64,000 bases of DNA. It comes from Cobetia sp. cqz5-12 (GTDB lineage: Bacteria > Pseudomonadota > Gammaproteobacteria > Pseudomonadales > Halomonadaceae). Shown piece after piece: positions 8,829 through 18,727 of this stretch. Location: positions 3,705,638 to 3,769,637 of the forward strand of contig NZ_CP044522.1 of the NCBI RefSeq assembly GCF_016495405.1, written 5' to 3'. The notes under the pieces are model-generated. The model worked only from the letters and a program-made list of their open reading frames with translations, was not told the DNA's origin and searched no databases. Each line of letters starts with the position of its first letter. Position 1 is the first letter of the stretch. The position numbers were made by a program, and so were the translations under genes.

Positions 8829-10013
8829 ATGCCCATGCAGCTGCATTCAATGCTTGTTGGTCGCTCTAAAGTGCCTGATTCCACGGCAATTGCAATGACA
8901 CCATCGTTGACCCCACAGGCCCTCGCGCGGGCCGGCCGCATCGGCATCGCGCCGATGGAAGGCGTGATAGATGACATCACGCGCGAATGTCTCACCGGCC
9001 TTGGCGGCTACGACTGGTGCGTGACGGAATTCGTGCGCGTGACCCACGTCAAGTTACCGCCGCGCGTCTTCAAGCGCATCTGTCCGGAGCTGCTCGACGC
9101 CTCTCCGATACAGACGGCACGAACACGACACGAGACCCCGGTCGCCCTGCAGCTGCTGGGAGCCGACCCCGAGGCACTGGGCATCAATGCCCGGGTCGCG
9201 GCGCGCCTGGGTGCCCCCAGCGTCGATATCAATTTCGGCTGCCCGGCCAAGACCGTCAACCGACATGATGGCGGCGCGGCGCTGCTGCGCTCACCGGAAC
9301 GCGTCTTCCGCGCGGTGGAGGGCGTGCGCAAGGCACTCGAGGGCACGGGCGTACCGGTCACAGCCAAGATTCGTCTCGGCTTCAATGATCGGCGCCTGGC
9401 GCTGGCCTGCGCCCAGGCGGCCGAGGCAGGCGGTGCGACTCAGCTGGTGGTACATGGGCGCACCAAACAGGAAGGCTATCGCCCGCCGGCGCACTGGGAA
9501 TGGATCGGCAAGATCACCTCCGAGCTTTCCATTCCAGTGGTCGCCAATGGCGATATCTGGGACATGCACTGCTACTGGCGGGCGCGCTCCCTGTCAGGCT
9601 GTCGCGATGTCATGCTGGGGCGTGCCGCCTTGGCCGACCCCTTCCTGGCAGCGCGCATCAAGCATTGGCAGGCGACCGGCGAACTGCTGCCCGAGACGGA
9701 CTGGACACAGCGTGCGCAGGTGCTGCTCTCTCACGCTGAACGCTGCGCCCACCTCCCCGACAAGGTAATGGTGCCTCTGCTCAAGCAGTGGATGAACATG
9801 ATGCGCCAGAGCGGCAACGCAGAAGCCGAGAACCGCTTCCAGGCCATCAAACGCCACAAGGGGCGCGCTGAGTTCTTCACCGGACTGGTGGCCGACACTG
9901 GGCTGGGATTGGCACCGAGTCTTCTCACCTCAGTGACTCGCATGCCGGAATCGGTTCAGGTACCAGAGTCGCCGCAGGCATCGAAAGCAGAAGCCGTGAC
10001 CACCCCGGCCTGA
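8829..10013 (+). CDS. dusC: tRNA-dihydrouridine(16) synthase, DusC type
   Basis: This FMN enzyme reduces a uridine in the D-loop of tRNA. IGIAPMEGVID at about 38-48 is the FMN-binding start of the TIM barrel. TEFVRV (66-71) and KRICPELL (82-89) are DusC-type signatures. The catalytic cysteine is Cys138 in NFGCPAKTVN, and GGATQLVVHGRTK is the later phosphate/tRNA region. At 394 residues it is longer than E. coli DusC (about 315) because of about 35 extra N-terminal residues and a low-complexity C-terminus. The start is uncertain: none of the in-frame ATGs (8829, 8850, 8895) has a good ribosome-binding site. The gene is divergent from oadG. Confidence 0.9.
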   Translation: MPMQLHSMLVGRSKVPDSTAIAMTPSLTPQALARAGRIGIAPMEGVIDDITRECLTGLGGYDWCVTEFVRVTHVKLPPRVFKRICPELLDASPIQTARTRHETPVALQLLGADPEALGINARVAARLGAPSVDINFGCPAKTVNRHDGGAALLRSPERVFRAVEGVRKALEGTGVPVTAKIRLGFNDRRLALACAQAAEAGGATQLVVHGRTKQEGYRPPAHWEWIGKITSELSIPVVANGDIWDMHCYWRARSLSGCRDVMLGRAALADPFLAARIKHWQATGELLPETDWTQRAQVLLSHAERCAHLPDKVMVPLLKQWMNMMRQSGNAEAENRFQAIKRHKGRAEFFTGLVADTGLGLAPSLLTSVTRMPESVQVPESPQASKAEAVTTPA

Positions 10014-10050
10014 GCCTGAACTGGAGCCTGAACTGGAACCGAAACCTGAA
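10012..10050 (+). repeat. Short 12-base tandem repeat over the dusC stop codon
   Basis: GAGCCTGAACTG occurs at 10012-10023 and 10024-10035, followed by a degenerate third copy to about 10050. The first copy overlaps the TGA of dusC. Confidence 0.7.
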
Positions 10051-10099
10051 CATCAGCACCGGCCAACACCCGATCCGCTCGCTGTCCCGATCAGCGAAC

Positions 10100-10132
10100 C
10101 AAAAAAAGGGCGCCCCTCGCGAAAAGGGCGCC
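10100..10132 (-). terminator. Second terminator downstream of the tRNA cluster
   Basis: Read on the minus strand, GGGCGCCC, a 10-base loop and GGGCGCCC (10132-10125 with 10114-10107) are followed by seven T residues (10106-10100). It would stop any minus-strand transcript running past the first tRNA terminator, and protects dusC. Confidence 0.8.
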
Positions 10133-10232
10133 CGAAGGCGTGACATCACAGTCAAGGAAAGCGGTAGAACACTCAGATAATCAGCAATGCGGGGATCGGG
10201 GCCGTGCAGGCGGCGATCACTCGGTGCTGACC

Positions 10233-10284
10233 TTGCCTCAGAGCCTTGCTTCAGAGCCTTGTTTCAGAACCTGGCCTCAAAGCC
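10233..10284 (+). repeat. Four imperfect tandem copies of a 13-base repeat
   Basis: Copies start at 10233, 10246, 10259 and 10272 with the pattern TTGCCTCAGAGCC and one to three changes each. They lie between the two terminators downstream of the tRNA genes. No coding function is visible. Confidence 0.8.
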
Positions 10285-10321
10285 TGACTTCTTTCATTGC
10301 CTGACTTTTCTTCAGACGAAG

Positions 10322-10350
10322 AAAAACCCGCTTCAGTGAAGCGGGTTTTT
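10322..10350. terminator. Terminator of the tRNA-Ser/tRNA-Arg transcript
   Basis: AAAAACCCGCTTC (10322-10334), loop AGT and GAAGCGGGTTTTT (10338-10350) form a 13-base-pair stem with T-runs in both directions. It lies 4 bases beyond the 3' end of the last tRNA-Arg. Confidence 0.9.
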
Positions 10351-10354
10351 CAAT

Positions 10355-10431
10355 TGGCGCGCCCTGGAGGATTCGAACCTCCGACCGCCTGATTCGTAGT
10401 CAGGTACTCTATCCAGCTGAGCTAAGGGCGC
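10355..10431 (-). tRNA. tRNA-Arg (anticodon ACG), distal copy
   Basis: On the minus strand the 77-base gene begins GCGCCCTTAGCTCAG and ends with an encoded CCA. The acceptor stem GCGCCCT/AGGGCGC, the anticodon loop CTACGAA (anticodon ACG, read as ICG) and the T-loop GGTTCGAATCC are all intact. It is identical to the second copy at 10528-10604. Confidence 0.97.
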
Positions 10432-10527
10432 ATAAACCTTGAAATCTGTGGCCTGAGCATTTCAAATGACTTCAGGACTTTATCGTACGAGTACTGCGTC
10501 TTGCCAACTTCATGTCTTGCGTTGCAG

Positions 10528-10604
10528 TGGCGCGCCCTGGAGGATTCGAACCTCCGACCGCCTGATTCGTAGTCAGGTACTCTATCCAGCTGAGCTAAGG
10601 GCGC
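10528..10604 (-). tRNA. tRNA-Arg (anticodon ACG), proximal copy
   Basis: This is a 77-base gene identical to the copy at 10355-10431, including the encoded CCA, anticodon ACG and full cloverleaf pairing. The two copies are 96 bases apart. The set tRNA-Ser then tRNA-Arg repeats downstream of csrA is the same as the serV-argV cluster of E. coli and the equivalent Pseudomonas locus. Confidence 0.97.
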
Positions 10605-10626
10605 ATCTTACTGCATTTGTACCTAA

Positions 10627-10719
10627 TGGCGGAGAGAGAGGGATTCGAACCCTCGATAGGGCTATAAACCCTATACTCCCTTAGCAGGGGAGCGCCTTCA
10701 GCCACTCGGCCACCTCTCC
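10627..10719 (-). tRNA. tRNA-Ser (anticodon GCT)
   Basis: The 93-base class II tRNA reads GGAGAGGTGGCCGAGTGG at the 5' end. It has the anticodon stem CTCCC/GGGAG with loop CTGCTAA (anticodon GCT, decoding AGC/AGU), a long variable arm (TATAGGG/CCCTATA pairing) and an encoded CCA. It is the first tRNA of the minus-strand cluster. Confidence 0.97.
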
Positions 10720-10737
10720 TCATCAGGTACGGCGCAT

Positions 10738-10766
10738 ATCTTACTCATTTGATTGGGCTTTGTCCA
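10738..10766 (-). promoter_or_regulatory. Promoter of the tRNA cluster
   Basis: On the minus strand TGGACA (10766-10761) and TAAGAT (10743-10738) are 17 bases apart, about 19 bases ahead of the 5' end of tRNA-Ser. Spacing and position fit a sigma-70 promoter. Confidence 0.55.
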
Positions 10767-11106
10767 GCCCCTGTGTCGATTTTTTGGCTTCGATGCTGAA
10801 CATCTCATCACCACTCGACGACAGGCTCGAGGCTGCGCGCCCCCAAGCAATCTCCCCGCATGAACCAGAACATGACGATGGCTAGCCTGTCGTCGCGTCT
10901 CGTTCGAGGGAGCGGGCATATTACCGAACCAGAATCGGCTTGTCTCCCCCTTTTTGAGAAAAAAGCCAAATTTTTCCCTTACGGAACACAGACTTGAACA
11001 AGCCACCCTCTCATCACCCCGCATGAGCCGCTGCTCATGGAAGCAAGTACGTCGTTGTTCATGGGGTAGGCGGACTGCCCTCGCCTGCGCCAGACCCACA
11101 CACGCA
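10767..11106. other. Intergenic stretch between tRNA-Ser promoter and csrA terminator
   Basis: I see no convincing gene here. Small open frames on both strands lack ribosome-binding sites and family resemblance. The stretch is less GC-rich around 10920-10990. Confidence 0.5.
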
Positions 11107-11137
11107 AACGCCAGCCATGGGGACAATGGCTGGCGTT
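11107..11137 (-). terminator. Probable csrA terminator hairpin
   Basis: AACGCCAGCCAT (11107-11118) pairs perfectly with ATGGCTGGCGTT (11126-11137) around a 7-base loop, 45 bases after the csrA stop. Only a short TTT follows on the minus strand, so termination strength is uncertain. Confidence 0.65.
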
Positions 11138-11182
11138 CATCGGGTCGTGCAGGGTTGTGCGACGTGCAGGCGCAGCATGCCG

Positions 11183-11374
11183 TCAGGCGATGGCATCGCC
11201 GTTGTCTTCTTTCTCACGCTGGATGCGCTGATAGATCTCTTCTCGATGGACGGCAACGTCCTTGGGCGCGTTCACACCGATACGCACCTGATTACCTTTC
11301 ACTCCGAGAACGGTGACAGTGATGTCGTCTCCGATCATCAGAGTTTCACCCACTCTACGGGTCAGGATGAGCAT
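11183..11374 (-). CDS. csrA: Carbon storage regulator CsrA/RsmA
   Basis: CsrA is a small dimeric RNA-binding protein that recognises GGA in hairpin loops, usually near ribosome-binding sites, to repress or stabilise mRNAs. The 63-residue protein is almost identical to E. coli CsrA through residue 50. Leu4 and Arg44, the residues central to RNA contact, are present (MLILTRR at the start, [10 protein letters not shown] at 42-51). An AAGGAGA Shine-Dalgarno precedes the ATG and itself contains AGGA, so self-repression is plausible. It lies downstream of lysC and upstream of tRNA-Ser, as in Pseudomonas rsmA. Its likely antagonist is the GGA-rich RNA at 22104-22875. Confidence 0.98.
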   Translation of the reverse strand: MLILTRRVGETLMIGDDITVTVLGVKGNQVRIGVNAPKDVAVHREEIYQRIQREKEDNGDAIA

Positions 11375-11477
11375 GACTTATCTCCTTGTCAGAAATTCAA
11401 AACAGCTGGGACTTCAACGGGATGTGGAGGCGGCAATCGACCGGGACAAGTCGACCACCCTGATGCATGAAGCTCGA

Positions 11478-11507
11478 ATTATGCGCTATGCATGCTCCGA
11501 CGGCCAA
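11478..11507 (-). promoter_or_regulatory. Possible csrA promoter
   Basis: On the minus strand TTGGCC (11507-11502) and CATAAT (11483-11478) are 18 bases apart, about 100 bases ahead of the csrA start. The match is moderate. Confidence 0.35.
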
Positions 11508-11547
11508 TGCCATACCTTCATCACACCCGATAGACACGTTGAATGAA

Positions 11548-11603
11548 AGCGCCCGATGCACAGACTGACATTCCGAAGAATGACAGAAAATACATCGGGC
11601 GCT
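11548..11603. other. Long nested inverted repeat between lysC and csrA
   Basis: AGCGCCCGATG (11548-11558) is fully complementary to CATCGGGCGCT (11593-11603). Inside the 34-base loop a second hairpin, CATTC-CGAA-GAATG, can form. It may end the lysC transcript or shape a readthrough leader for csrA. Strand and role are not certain. Confidence 0.55.
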
Positions 11604-11732
11604 ATCGACTTCAGGTGCCGCACGTCAGCCAGACCAATGTCCCCAGCCTGGGCACCGACGCTTCACGACTTGAGCAAGTCATTGATTGTCGGTGTCTTTA
11701 CGACTTCCTTGCTGCACGCTCCGTGGTGGTAC

Positions 11733-12980
11733 TCAGGCAGTCTCGTCACTGATCGCTTCTGCATCCAGCCCGAAAGCGGTATGCAGGGAGCGAACCGCCA
11801 GCTCCATGAATTTCTCGTCGATCAGGACGGAAATCTTGATCTCTGAAGTGGAGACCATGCGGATATTGATGCCTTCTTCTGCCAGTACGCGGAACATCTT
11901 GGAGGCGACACCGGCGTGAGAACGCATGCCGACACCGACCAGCGAGACCTTGGCGATATTGTCATCACCGCGCATCTCACCACCACCGACGGACGGAATC
12001 ACCGTCTCGGTCAGGATGCGCTGGGTCGCCTTGAAGTCGGTCTTGGCGACGGTGAAGGAGAAGTCAGTGGTATTGCCGTCCGGAGAGACGTTCTGGACGA
12101 TCATGTCGATTTCGATGTTGGAATCGGCGATCGGGCCCAGAATCTTGGAAGCGACACCCGGGATATCCGGCGTGTTGAGCAGAGTCAGCTTGGCTTCGTT
12201 GACATTGAAGGCGATGCCGGAGATCAGCGGTTCTTCCATGTTGTCTTCTTCCTCAGCGACGATCAGGGTACCCGGGCCATCCTCGAAGGAAGACAGCACA
12301 CGCAGGGGAACATTGTACTTGCCGGCGAATTCCACCGAACGGATCTGCAGGATCTTGGAGCCCAGGCTCGCCATTTCCAGCATTTCCTCGACGGTCACCG
12401 TTTCCAGACGACGTGCCTTGGAGCACACGCGCGGATCAGTGGTATAGACACCATCGACATCGGTGTAGATCTGGCACTCATCCGCCTTCAGTGCGGCAGC
12501 CAGGGCGACACCGGTGGTGTCAGAGCCACCACGACCCAGCGTCGTGATGTTGCCCTCTTCATCGACACCCTGGAAGCCTGCCACCACGACCACCTTGCCA
12601 TCGTCGAGGTCTTCACGCAGGTCATCGGTATCGATGTGCTGGATACGCGCCTTGGTGTGCGCGCTATCGGTGCGGATGCCCACCTGCGCCCCTGTGTAGG
12701 AGGTCGCGTCGACGCCGATCTTCTGCAGCGCCATGGCCAGCAGGGAAATGGTGACCTGCTCGCCGGTGGAGACCAGCATGTCCATCTCGCGCGGTGTCGG
12801 GTCATCATTGATCTCGCTGGCGAGACCGATCAGTCGGTTGGTCTCGCCACTCATGGCAGAGACGACCACGACAATCTGATGGCCTTCATCGCGGAATCGC
12901 TTGACCTTCTCGGCGACGGCCTTGATCCGCTCCACCGAGCCGACCGAAGTGCCTCCGAACTTCTGAACGTATAGCGCCAT
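11733..12980 (-). CDS. lysC: Aspartate kinase
   Basis: Aspartokinase phosphorylates aspartate, the first step toward lysine, threonine and methionine. The 415-residue protein starts [14 protein letters not shown], the nucleotide-binding signature (residues 7-14). The catalytic domain runs to about 250, and two ACT domains for feedback control fill the C-terminus ([23 protein letters not shown] and [26 protein letters not shown]). I chose the ATG at 12980 because upstream in-frame codons only add 17 residues without family match. It lies between alaS and csrA, an order shared with Pseudomonas. No lysine riboswitch can be made out in the short leader. Confidence 0.97.
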   Translation of the reverse strand: MALYVQKFGGTSVGSVERIKAVAEKVKRFRDEGHQIVVVVSAMSGETNRLIGLASEINDDPTPREMDMLVSTGEQVTISLLAMALQKIGVDATSYTGAQVGIRTDSAHTKARIQHIDTDDLREDLDDGKVVVVAGFQGVDEEGNITTLGRGGSDTTGVALAAALKADECQIYTDVDGVYTTDPRVCSKARRLETVTVEEMLEMASLGSKILQIRSVEFAGKYNVPLRVLSSFEDGPGTLIVAEEEDNMEEPLISGIAFNVNEAKLTLLNTPDIPGVASKILGPIADSNIEIDMIVQNVSPDGNTTDFSFTVAKTDFKATQRILTETVIPSVGGGEMRGDDNIAKVSLVGVGMRSHAGVASKMFRVLAEEGINIRMVSTSEIKISVLIDEKFMELAVRSLHTAFGLDAEAISDETA

Positions 12981-13040
12981 GTGCGTTTCCGTTATCCGTG
13001 TCCGTTTGCGTTGTCCCCACATGAAGCTCATGTGAGCCCA

Positions 13041-13076
13041 AAAAGAGGCCGGGTCTCCTCAAGAGGAGCCCGGCCT
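13041..13076 (-). terminator. Terminator of alaS
   Basis: On the minus strand AGGCCGGGCTCCT pairs with AGGAGACCCGGCCT (one bulged base) around a CTTG loop, followed by CTTTTTGGG. It lies 14 bases after the alaS stop and separates alaS from lysC. Confidence 0.88.
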
Positions 13077-13089
13077 TCATCTTGTACTG

Positions 13090-15693
<2,604 letters not shown>

Positions 15694-15937
15694 AGAGGTT
15701 CCGTAGCGATGTGCGTAAAGACGCTCCGGGGGTCTTCTGCATGACTTCCGCATGGTTTCTGCATGTTCATCCATGTGGGTATGCATGGAGGTGCAATGAA
15801 AAGCATGAAAGAAGGCGCCTGCCCCGTGCCGTCGCAAGACGACCTAGTATAACGCCTGTTCGCGCAAGCTAAAGGGGGGGAAATGTCTTGAAGCGCCGGT
15901 TTGCGCGTCATGAGAGCCAAACAGCCACCCGCTAGCC

Positions 15938-16582
15938 TTATTCCCCCTCATCACTCCAGGCGGACTCCATGGCATAGCGCAGCTGCTCATAGTCGAAGCC
16001 GCGCTGGAGCAGAAAGCGTTCGCGCCGTGCGCGCTCCTTGTGTCCCTCGCCGGGGCCGGAGAAGCGCCTGGCCAGCGTCTCGCGCGCCAGCTCGAAGAAA
16101 TCCACCGCCTCGACATGGCCGAAGGCATCCGGCGTCGGGTCACTGGCGGCACGCATCACGGCATTGAGCGTCTCGCTATCGATACCACGCTGGCGCAGCT
16201 CCTGCTGGATACGCCTCGGTCCCTGGCCGCGCAGGACGCGCGTCCGCAGGAAGCTGGCGGCAAAGCGCTCATCGGATTGCAGGCCCTCCTCGGCCATGCG
16301 CTCCAGCACCTCCTCGATCAGCAGCTCGACCTCATCGCGACTCAAGGCCGCCTGCGCGCCCTCCTCGCCCGCGGCTTGGCGCTCTGCCAACTCGTCATCG
16401 CTGACCGCCCGCAGGTAGTCACGCTCCTTGAGATAGTCGTGCAGCTCGCGGCGGCTATGCTCGCGGCGCGCCAGGCGCGCGATGGCATCATTGCGCGCAC
16501 GCCGTTGCGGCGTCATCGCGCCTGAGTCGAGCGGTTGATACTCAGGCCCACTCATTTCAGCGCTGTCATCGTGCATGGTCAT
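15938..16582 (-). CDS. recX: RecA regulator RecX
   Basis: RecX binds RecA filaments and limits their extension. The 214-residue protein is longer than E. coli RecX (166) because of an N-terminal tail and acidic insertions. It shows the three-helix repeats typical of the family: RNDAIARLARREHSRRELHDYLKERDY near residues 30-56, and FAASFLRTRVLRGQGPRRIQQELRQRGI in the middle. The true start could be any of the ATGs at residues 1, 3 or 10. It follows recA by 165 bases with a hairpin between, as in E. coli, so its level is probably set by readthrough from the SOS-induced recA promoter. Confidence 0.93.
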   Translation of the reverse strand: MTMHDDSAEMSGPEYQPLDSGAMTPQRRARNDAIARLARREHSRRELHDYLKERDYLRAVSDDELAERQAAGEEGAQAALSRDEVELLIEEVLERMAEEGLQSDERFAASFLRTRVLRGQGPRRIQQELRQRGIDSETLNAVMRAASDPTPDAFGHVEAVDFFELARETLARRFSGPGEGHKERARRERFLLQRGFDYEQLRYAMESAWSDEGE

Positions 16583-16624
16583 GCTCCCGGAGTTGAGCAG
16601 AAGGACATCGATGGACGTGAACGC

Positions 16625-16661
16625 AAGGCGCCCGCCTCCGAGTCATCGGGGCGGGCGCCTT
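16625..16661 (-). terminator. recA-recX intergenic terminator hairpin
   Basis: AAGGCGCCCGCC (16625-16636) pairs with GGCGGGCGCCTT (16650-16661), and CCGA/TCGG extends the stem inward with one bulge. No long T-run follows on the minus strand, so it probably reduces rather than blocks transcription into recX. Confidence 0.75.
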
Positions 16662-16747
16662 GGGGTCATCTCACCGAGCCGGAAACGATACGGTGCGATG
16701 ACGCCAGCCTGGCGGCTGGCGCTCTTGCTCTTTCTTCGGGACGAGCC

Positions 16748-17815
16748 TCAATCGAGATCGATATCCAGGTCGTCTTCACTCTCGGCGGCCGCGGTCTCTT
16801 TCGGCTCTTCCTTGGCTTCCGGTGCTGCCAGCAACTGGGCACGGATCTGGGCTTCAATCTCCTCCATGATGGCGGGATTGTCTTCCAGGTACTGGGCGGA
16901 GTTGGCCTTGCCCTGACCGATCTTGCTGCCCTGATAGCTGTACCAGGCGCCTGACTTGCCGACCAGACCACACTGCACACCCAGGTCGATCACCTCACCG
17001 GCATGATAGATGCCCTTGCCGTAGAGAATCTGGAACTCGGCCTGACGGAACGGCGGCGCGACCTTGTTCTTGACGACCTTGACGCGGGTCTCGTTACCGG
17101 TGACTTCATCACCGGACTTCACGGAACCGGTACGACGGATATCCAGACGCACACTGGAGTAGAACTTCAGTGCGTTACCGCCAGTCGTGGTTTCGGGGCT
17201 GCCGAACATCACGCCGATCTTCATGCGGATCTGGTTGATGAACACCACCATGCAGTTGGCGTTCTTGATGTGACCCGTCACCTTGCGCAGTGCCTGGGAC
17301 ATCAGACGCGCCTGCAGGCCGACGTGTGAGTCACCCATCTCGCCTTCGATCTCGGCACGCGGCGTCAGTGCTGCCACGGAGTCGACGATGATGACGTCAA
17401 CGCCGCCGGAGCGTACCAGCATGTCGACGATCTCGAGCGCCTGCTCACCGGTGTCCGGCTGGGAGACCAGCATCTCGTCCAGATTGACGCCCAGCTTCTC
17501 GGCGTAGGACGGATCCAGCGCGTGCTCGGCATCGATGAAGGCACAGACCTTGCCCTGCTTCTGCGCCTGAGCGATGACAGAGAGGGTCAGTGTCGTCTTG
17601 CCCGAGGATTCCGGACCGTAGATCTCGACCACGCGTCCGAAGGGCAGGCCGCCGATGCCGAGTGCGATATCCAGCCCCAGAGAACCGGTGGAAACCGACG
17701 GGATGGCCACACGCGGGGCATCGCCCATGCGCATGACGGCGCCCTTGCCGAACTGGCGCTCGATCTGGGACAGCGCCGCGTTCAGCGCCTTGGTACGATT
17801 GTCGTCCTTTGCCAT
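16748..17815 (-). CDS. recA: Recombinase RecA
   Basis: RecA forms filaments on single-stranded DNA, performs strand exchange and triggers LexA self-cleavage. The 355-residue protein has the Walker A motif GPESSGKTT at residues 67-75, the VIVDSVAAL Walker B strand, the DNA-binding loops ([18 protein letters not shown] and the [17 protein letters not shown] region) and a very acidic C-terminal tail. The ATG at 17815 is preceded by AGGAGG 4 bases away. A longer frame with 10 extra residues is not needed. A perfect LexA box lies 116 bases upstream, so expression is SOS-inducible. Confidence 0.99.
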   Translation of the reverse strand: MAKDDNRTKALNAALSQIERQFGKGAVMRMGDAPRVAIPSVSTGSLGLDIALGIGGLPFGRVVEIYGPESSGKTTLTLSVIAQAQKQGKVCAFIDAEHALDPSYAEKLGVNLDEMLVSQPDTGEQALEIVDMLVRSGGVDVIIVDSVAALTPRAEIEGEMGDSHVGLQARLMSQALRKVTGHIKNANCMVVFINQIRMKIGVMFGSPETTTGGNALKFYSSVRLDIRRTGSVKSGDEVTGNETRVKVVKNKVAPPFRQAEFQILYGKGIYHAGEVIDLGVQCGLVGKSGAWYSYQGSKIGQGKANSAQYLEDNPAIMEEIEAQIRAQLLAAPEAKEEPKETAAAESEDDLDIDLD

Positions 17816-17930
17816 GTGGCCTCCTGTCGAACGGCGGAGCCACACGGGCTGCCACCTGGAATAGAGAATTCTGTCACTGAGAGCTGAGCAGACACCGTCA
17901 GACTAGCGGCTGAGGTGTCATGGCAAAACC

Positions 17931-17946
17931 CTGTATACATGGACAG
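17931..17946. promoter_or_regulatory. LexA (SOS) box of recA
   Basis: The sequence CTGTATACATGGACAG matches the CTGT-N8-ACAG consensus of gammaproteobacterial LexA exactly. It overlaps the predicted recA promoter, as expected for repression by LexA. Confidence 0.92.
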
Positions 17947-17959
17947 TATAATGCCGCAA
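17932..17959 (-). promoter_or_regulatory. recA promoter
   Basis: On the minus strand TTGCGG (17959-17954) and TATACA (17937-17932) are 16 bases apart and enclose most of the LexA box, giving a leader of about 110 bases. Confidence 0.55.
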
Positions 17960-18030
17960 GTTGCGTCACTCTGCCAGTCCGGTGATGCGCTTTTTCAGGC
18001 AGCACCCTCAATGCGGGGCTTGCATCGGGC

Positions 18031-18567
18031 TCACAAGTCTTCGGTGCCGATCTGCAAGGCCTCCACGCGCTCGATCAAGCCCTGCAGCGCCTCCCGCACG
18101 GCGGCGTCGCGCACGGCCTGCCGGTCGCCGGAAAAGTGACAGCAGCGTGCCTGCTGGCGCGCCTCGCTCCCCCACGCCAGCCACACGGTGCCGACGGGCT
18201 TCTCGTCACTTCCCCCGCCGGGGCCGGCCACACCGCTGATCGCCACCCCCAGCTCAGCGCCACTATCGCGGCAGGCGCCGCGCACCATCTCGCACACGAC
18301 CGCCTCTGAGACGGCACCGAAGGTTTCAAGCGATGCCTCGCTGACCCCCAGCAGGCGCTGCTTGGTGGCATTGGAATAGGTCACGTAGCCCGCATCGAAA
18401 TAGCGGGAGCTGCCGGCAATCGCCGTGATCGCGGCACTCACCCCGCCTCCGGTGCACGACTCGGCGGTGGTGACGCGCACGCCGCGCGCGACTGCCAGTG
18501 CCTGCAACTGCTCAGCCAGGGTATTCGCGCACGCAGCCTCGGGGGCCGTACCAGTCAATTGACTCAC
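18031..18567 (-). CDS. pncC: CinA C-terminal-type NMN deamidase
   Basis: PncC converts nicotinamide mononucleotide to nicotinic acid mononucleotide in pyridine nucleotide salvage. The protein is a single CinA C-terminal domain with the catalytic-serine motif AESCTGG (Ser37). YFDAGYVTYSNATKQRLLGV and GVAGPGGGSDEKPVGTVWLAW are the other family blocks. I place the start at the GTG at 18567 (178 residues) because AAGGAG lies 7 bases upstream; an ATG at 18591 would add 8 residues. E. coli PncC has 165 residues. It is divergent from mutS and upstream of recA on the same strand. Confidence 0.92.
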   Translation of the reverse strand: MSQLTGTAPEAACANTLAEQLQALAVARGVRVTTAESCTGGGVSAAITAIAGSSRYFDAGYVTYSNATKQRLLGVSEASLETFGAVSEAVVCEMVRGACRDSGAELGVAISGVAGPGGGSDEKPVGTVWLAWGSEARQQARCCHFSGDRQAVRDAAVREALQGLIERVEALQIGTEDL

Positions 18568-18727
18568 GAACTTTCTCCTTGTGGAGGTCATCGGGTGAAA
18601 AGGGCAGCGAGCATGAGACATCACAGGCATTGGAGCCGGCCGCGCCAGTCCGTAGAATATCGCGCATCCCGCATGCCGTGCTCTCGCATGTGTGCTTTTT
18701 CCCATTGCAGTGCAGTCAAGGAAGTCC

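Noticed and set aside
12981..13089. Possible lysine riboswitch ahead of lysC
   Set aside because: Only about 60 bases separate the alaS terminator from the lysC start, too short for an L-box, and no such fold is visible.
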